Positions 4,996-6,536 of a DNA stretch of 6,536 bases are shown in pieces (within the stretch, counting starts at the first letter, position 1; each line of letters opens with the position of its first letter). The notes beneath the pieces are model-generated. The model saw only the letters and a program-made list of their open reading frames with translations, was not told the DNA's origin and searched no databases. Source of the DNA: Bacteroidales bacterium (GTDB taxonomy: Bacteria; Bacteroidota; Bacteroidia; Bacteroidales; JAOZVK01). The translations under genes and the position numbers were made by a program. The DNA is taken from positions 1 to 6,536 of the forward strand of contig JAOZVK010000330.1 in assembly GCA_029938185.1 (NCBI GenBank). Reading direction: 5' to 3'.

Positions 4996-6298
4996 AGATA
5001 ATTTTATTTAGATTATCATTAAAGTATGGAATGGCTCCATATTTACCTCCCCAGTAATTTTTATCAAATGCTGATTTATTTCTAACTTTTTCAGTCTTAA
5101 AATCACCTAATGAAAATAACTCTGATGCTCCAAATTGATTTTTTTCTATAAACAAAATTTGGTCTCTTCTAAATAACTCTTTTCTAAGCAATGAAATATC
5201 ATGGACTGCACAAATTAATTGTGCATTTTGTTTATTATTTTGATGAAAAAAGCCAATAAGTTTTAATACTAATAGACTATGAAGCCTTGCATCTAACTCA
5301 TCTATTACTAATATTTTACTGTTTTTCAAAGTATCGTAGAATGGTCCTAATAAATACAATAATTTTTTAGTTCCTTCTGATTCTTGTTTGTCAAAATCAA
5401 ATTCCACTGTATCAACTAAGACATTATTTTCATCATATTTTCTGTGATACGTTATAATTCGGTCTCTTTTGGCTTGCTTTGCCTGTATTTTTTGAATACT
5501 TGTAAATAAATTAATAACCTCTTCATCTTTTCCCTTTTCTCTTAAAATATCAATATCAATATTATTTACATCTTCCTCGGTTGTTTTTATATTTGATATT
5601 TCGAGGTACTCAACAAAATGACTAAGCCAATTATTAAAGTCTTTATCTGATTTTAATTTGTCTATTGTATATCTTTTGTGTCCTCTATCGTGTATGCCAT
5701 TTATGAGATTTAATTTTTTAAACCAACTAACAATCTCAGATGAAATATCTTTACCTAAGGTGGCAAGCATTGAAATAAAAAGTACATTTTCTTTAACATC
5801 TGTATCTCTGCCTATTCCTTCTTTAAAAGAGCTTTTGTTTATCTCAATTTTCGTTCCTTCTCTTTTAAACAAGTAAACTTCTCTACTCGTTGTATGGAAT
5901 AACCATTCTGAAACAATATTTTCATGGTCAATTTCAAATCCATACCTATACCTAATATCGTTATGAATAAATATTATCTCAAAGAAACTCGACTCTTTTT
6001 CTGATTTAGAACTTAATAGAAATTTCTCTAATGGAAATTTTCTATCAGTATTCTCAATTAAAGCATCTCTAAATGAATTCAAAATCGTAGATTTCATAAA
6101 ACTTATGGCATCAAGTAGGTTGCTCTTTCCACTTGCATTATTACCATAAATTATAGAACTCTTTAAGATATTGTATTTATTATCAATGGGAATTACGTGA
6201 GTTTCCTGATGCTCTTTAAATGATTTTGCTGCAATCATCGAAAGAGTTGTCAATTCCTTAAAGGAAAGAAAGTTTTCTATACTAAATTCAACAATCAT
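4988..6298 (-). CDS. AAA15-type ATPase (COG1106, RloA/AbiLi-like)
   Basis: This is a 436-residue cytoplasmic ABC/SMC-like ATPase of the single-gene AAA15 group. It opens with IENFLSFKE (7-15), the standard first strand of this group. Walker A is GNNASGKS (52-59). The middle region (about 80-290) is the variable insert. A signature-like QESEGT (305-310) follows, then Walker B ILVIDE (329-334, with Asp333 and Glu334), ELDARLH as D-loop (334-340) and VHD with the switch His366. The ending YWGGKYGAIP (415-424) is also typical of COG1106 proteins. Members of this group occur in RloA/RloB and AbiL-type phage-resistance modules and next to many small unknown proteins. Here the partner is the 128-residue protein downstream, overlapping by 8 nt. 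A consensus promoter sits about 30 bp upstream of the ATG. All catalytic motifs are present, so the protein should bind and hydrolyse ATP. A defence role is inferred from family and layout only. Confidence 0.92.
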   Translation of the reverse strand: MIVEFSIENFLSFKELTTLSMIAAKSFKEHQETHVIPIDNKYNILKSSIIYGNNASGKSNLLDAISFMKSTILNSFRDALIENTDRKFPLEKFLLSSKSEKESSFFEIIFIHNDIRYRYGFEIDHENIVSEWLFHTTSREVYLFKREGTKIEINKSSFKEGIGRDTDVKENVLFISMLATLGKDISSEIVSWFKKLNLINGIHDRGHKRYTIDKLKSDKDFNNWLSHFVEYLEISNIKTTEEDVNNIDIDILREKGKDEEVINLFTSIQKIQAKQAKRDRIITYHRKYDENNVLVDTVEFDFDKQESEGTKKLLYLLGPFYDTLKNSKILVIDELDARLHSLLVLKLIGFFHQNNKQNAQLICAVHDISLLRKELFRRDQILFIEKNQFGASELFSLGDFKTEKVRNKSAFDKNYWGGKYGAIPYFNDNLNKIIYE

Positions 6299-6327
6299 GT
6301 CATTATAATTTTATGTAAATATCTCTG

Positions 6328-6360
6328 CAAATATACAACAAAACGCAAAATTTGCAACAA
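6328..6360 (-). promoter_or_regulatory. Bacteroidetes-type promoter of the ATPase operon
   Basis: On the minus strand TTGTTG (6360-6355) is followed by a 19-nt spacer and TATATTTG (6335-6328), an exact fit to TTG-N19-TAnnTTTG. The -7 box ends 29 nt before the ATG at 6298, giving a short AT-rich 5' leader with no Shine-Dalgarno sequence, as is common in Bacteroidetes. The ATPase and its small partner should therefore be transcribed as their own unit. Confidence 0.8.
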
Positions 6361-6536
6361 TGTTTCAAATTATAAATTTAAATCTTCTGTATTTTTAGTT
6401 TTATAAAGTACAAAATAGTAATTTTTAAATACTTCCTTTTAATCAATTTCCATAAAACTTTTATTAGACTACGGCTACACGTATAAAAATTAATAAACTA
6501 CAACAATATTATTAGTTCTAATTTTATTCTTTTTTT
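6361..6536. other. AT-rich intergenic edge, nothing recognisable
   Basis: No open reading frame, RNA gene or further copy of the hairpin-tail repeat is visible between the ATPase promoter and the window edge. A short GC-richer island, CTACGGCTACACGTA, lies at about 6469-6483. It resembles the GCTTACGC tail only loosely and is not called as a repeat copy. Confidence 0.5.

Noticed and set aside
5658..5876. Plus-strand frame of 72 codons inside the ATPase gene
   Set aside because: It is antisense to the ATPase coding region, with no independent signals.

Overview
The window looks like a stretch of an AT-rich Bacteroidetes-type chromosome, probably an anaerobic or microaerophilic Bacteroidales-like organism. 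Three things suggest this. Two promoters fit the Bacteroidetes primary sigma pattern (TTG, 19-nt spacer, TAnnTTTG) exactly. No Shine-Dalgarno sequences are evident before the genes. The window carries an oxygen-sensitive glycyl radical enzyme system. The taxonomic call is inference, because there is no marker gene. Every gene, including the one tRNA, is on the minus strand.

Layout from left to right: positions 1-80 are a tandem array of ten 8-bp units, followed by about 210 bp with nothing recognisable. A tRNA-Val(GAC) lies at 293-367 with its own promoter at 380-411. Next come a glycyl radical enzyme (547-2880) and its radical SAM activating enzyme (2873-3775). These form a two-gene operon in which the activase is upstream and the genes overlap by 8 nt. 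A small lipoprotein with a CHAP/BBC1-AIM3-like cysteine-hydrolase domain follows (3863-4366). The last gene pair is a COG1106/AAA15-type ATPase (4988-6298) and a small protein of unrecognised function (4609-4995), again overlapping by 8 nt, with a clear promoter at 6328-6360. The final 240 bp hold that promoter and otherwise nothing recognisable.

Two functional modules can be read. In the first, the activase installs the glycyl radical on Gly750 of the enzyme. That enzyme has the thiyl Cys and catalytic Glu (GCVEP) of the dehydratase/lyase group, but its substrate cannot be assigned. In the second, an AAA15 ATPase and a small partner are arranged like the two-gene RloA/AbiL-type modules, but the partner does not look like RloB. 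This is a candidate, not demonstrated, defence or toxin-type pair.

The most interesting feature outside the genes is a family of four short hairpin elements (5-bp stem, 3-nt loop). Three of them are followed by a shared GCTTAYGC tail. They sit at the 3' ends of all three protein-coding units and upstream of the lipoprotein gene. A separate 25-bp exact repeat links the last codons of the glycyl radical enzyme with the leader of the lipoprotein gene.
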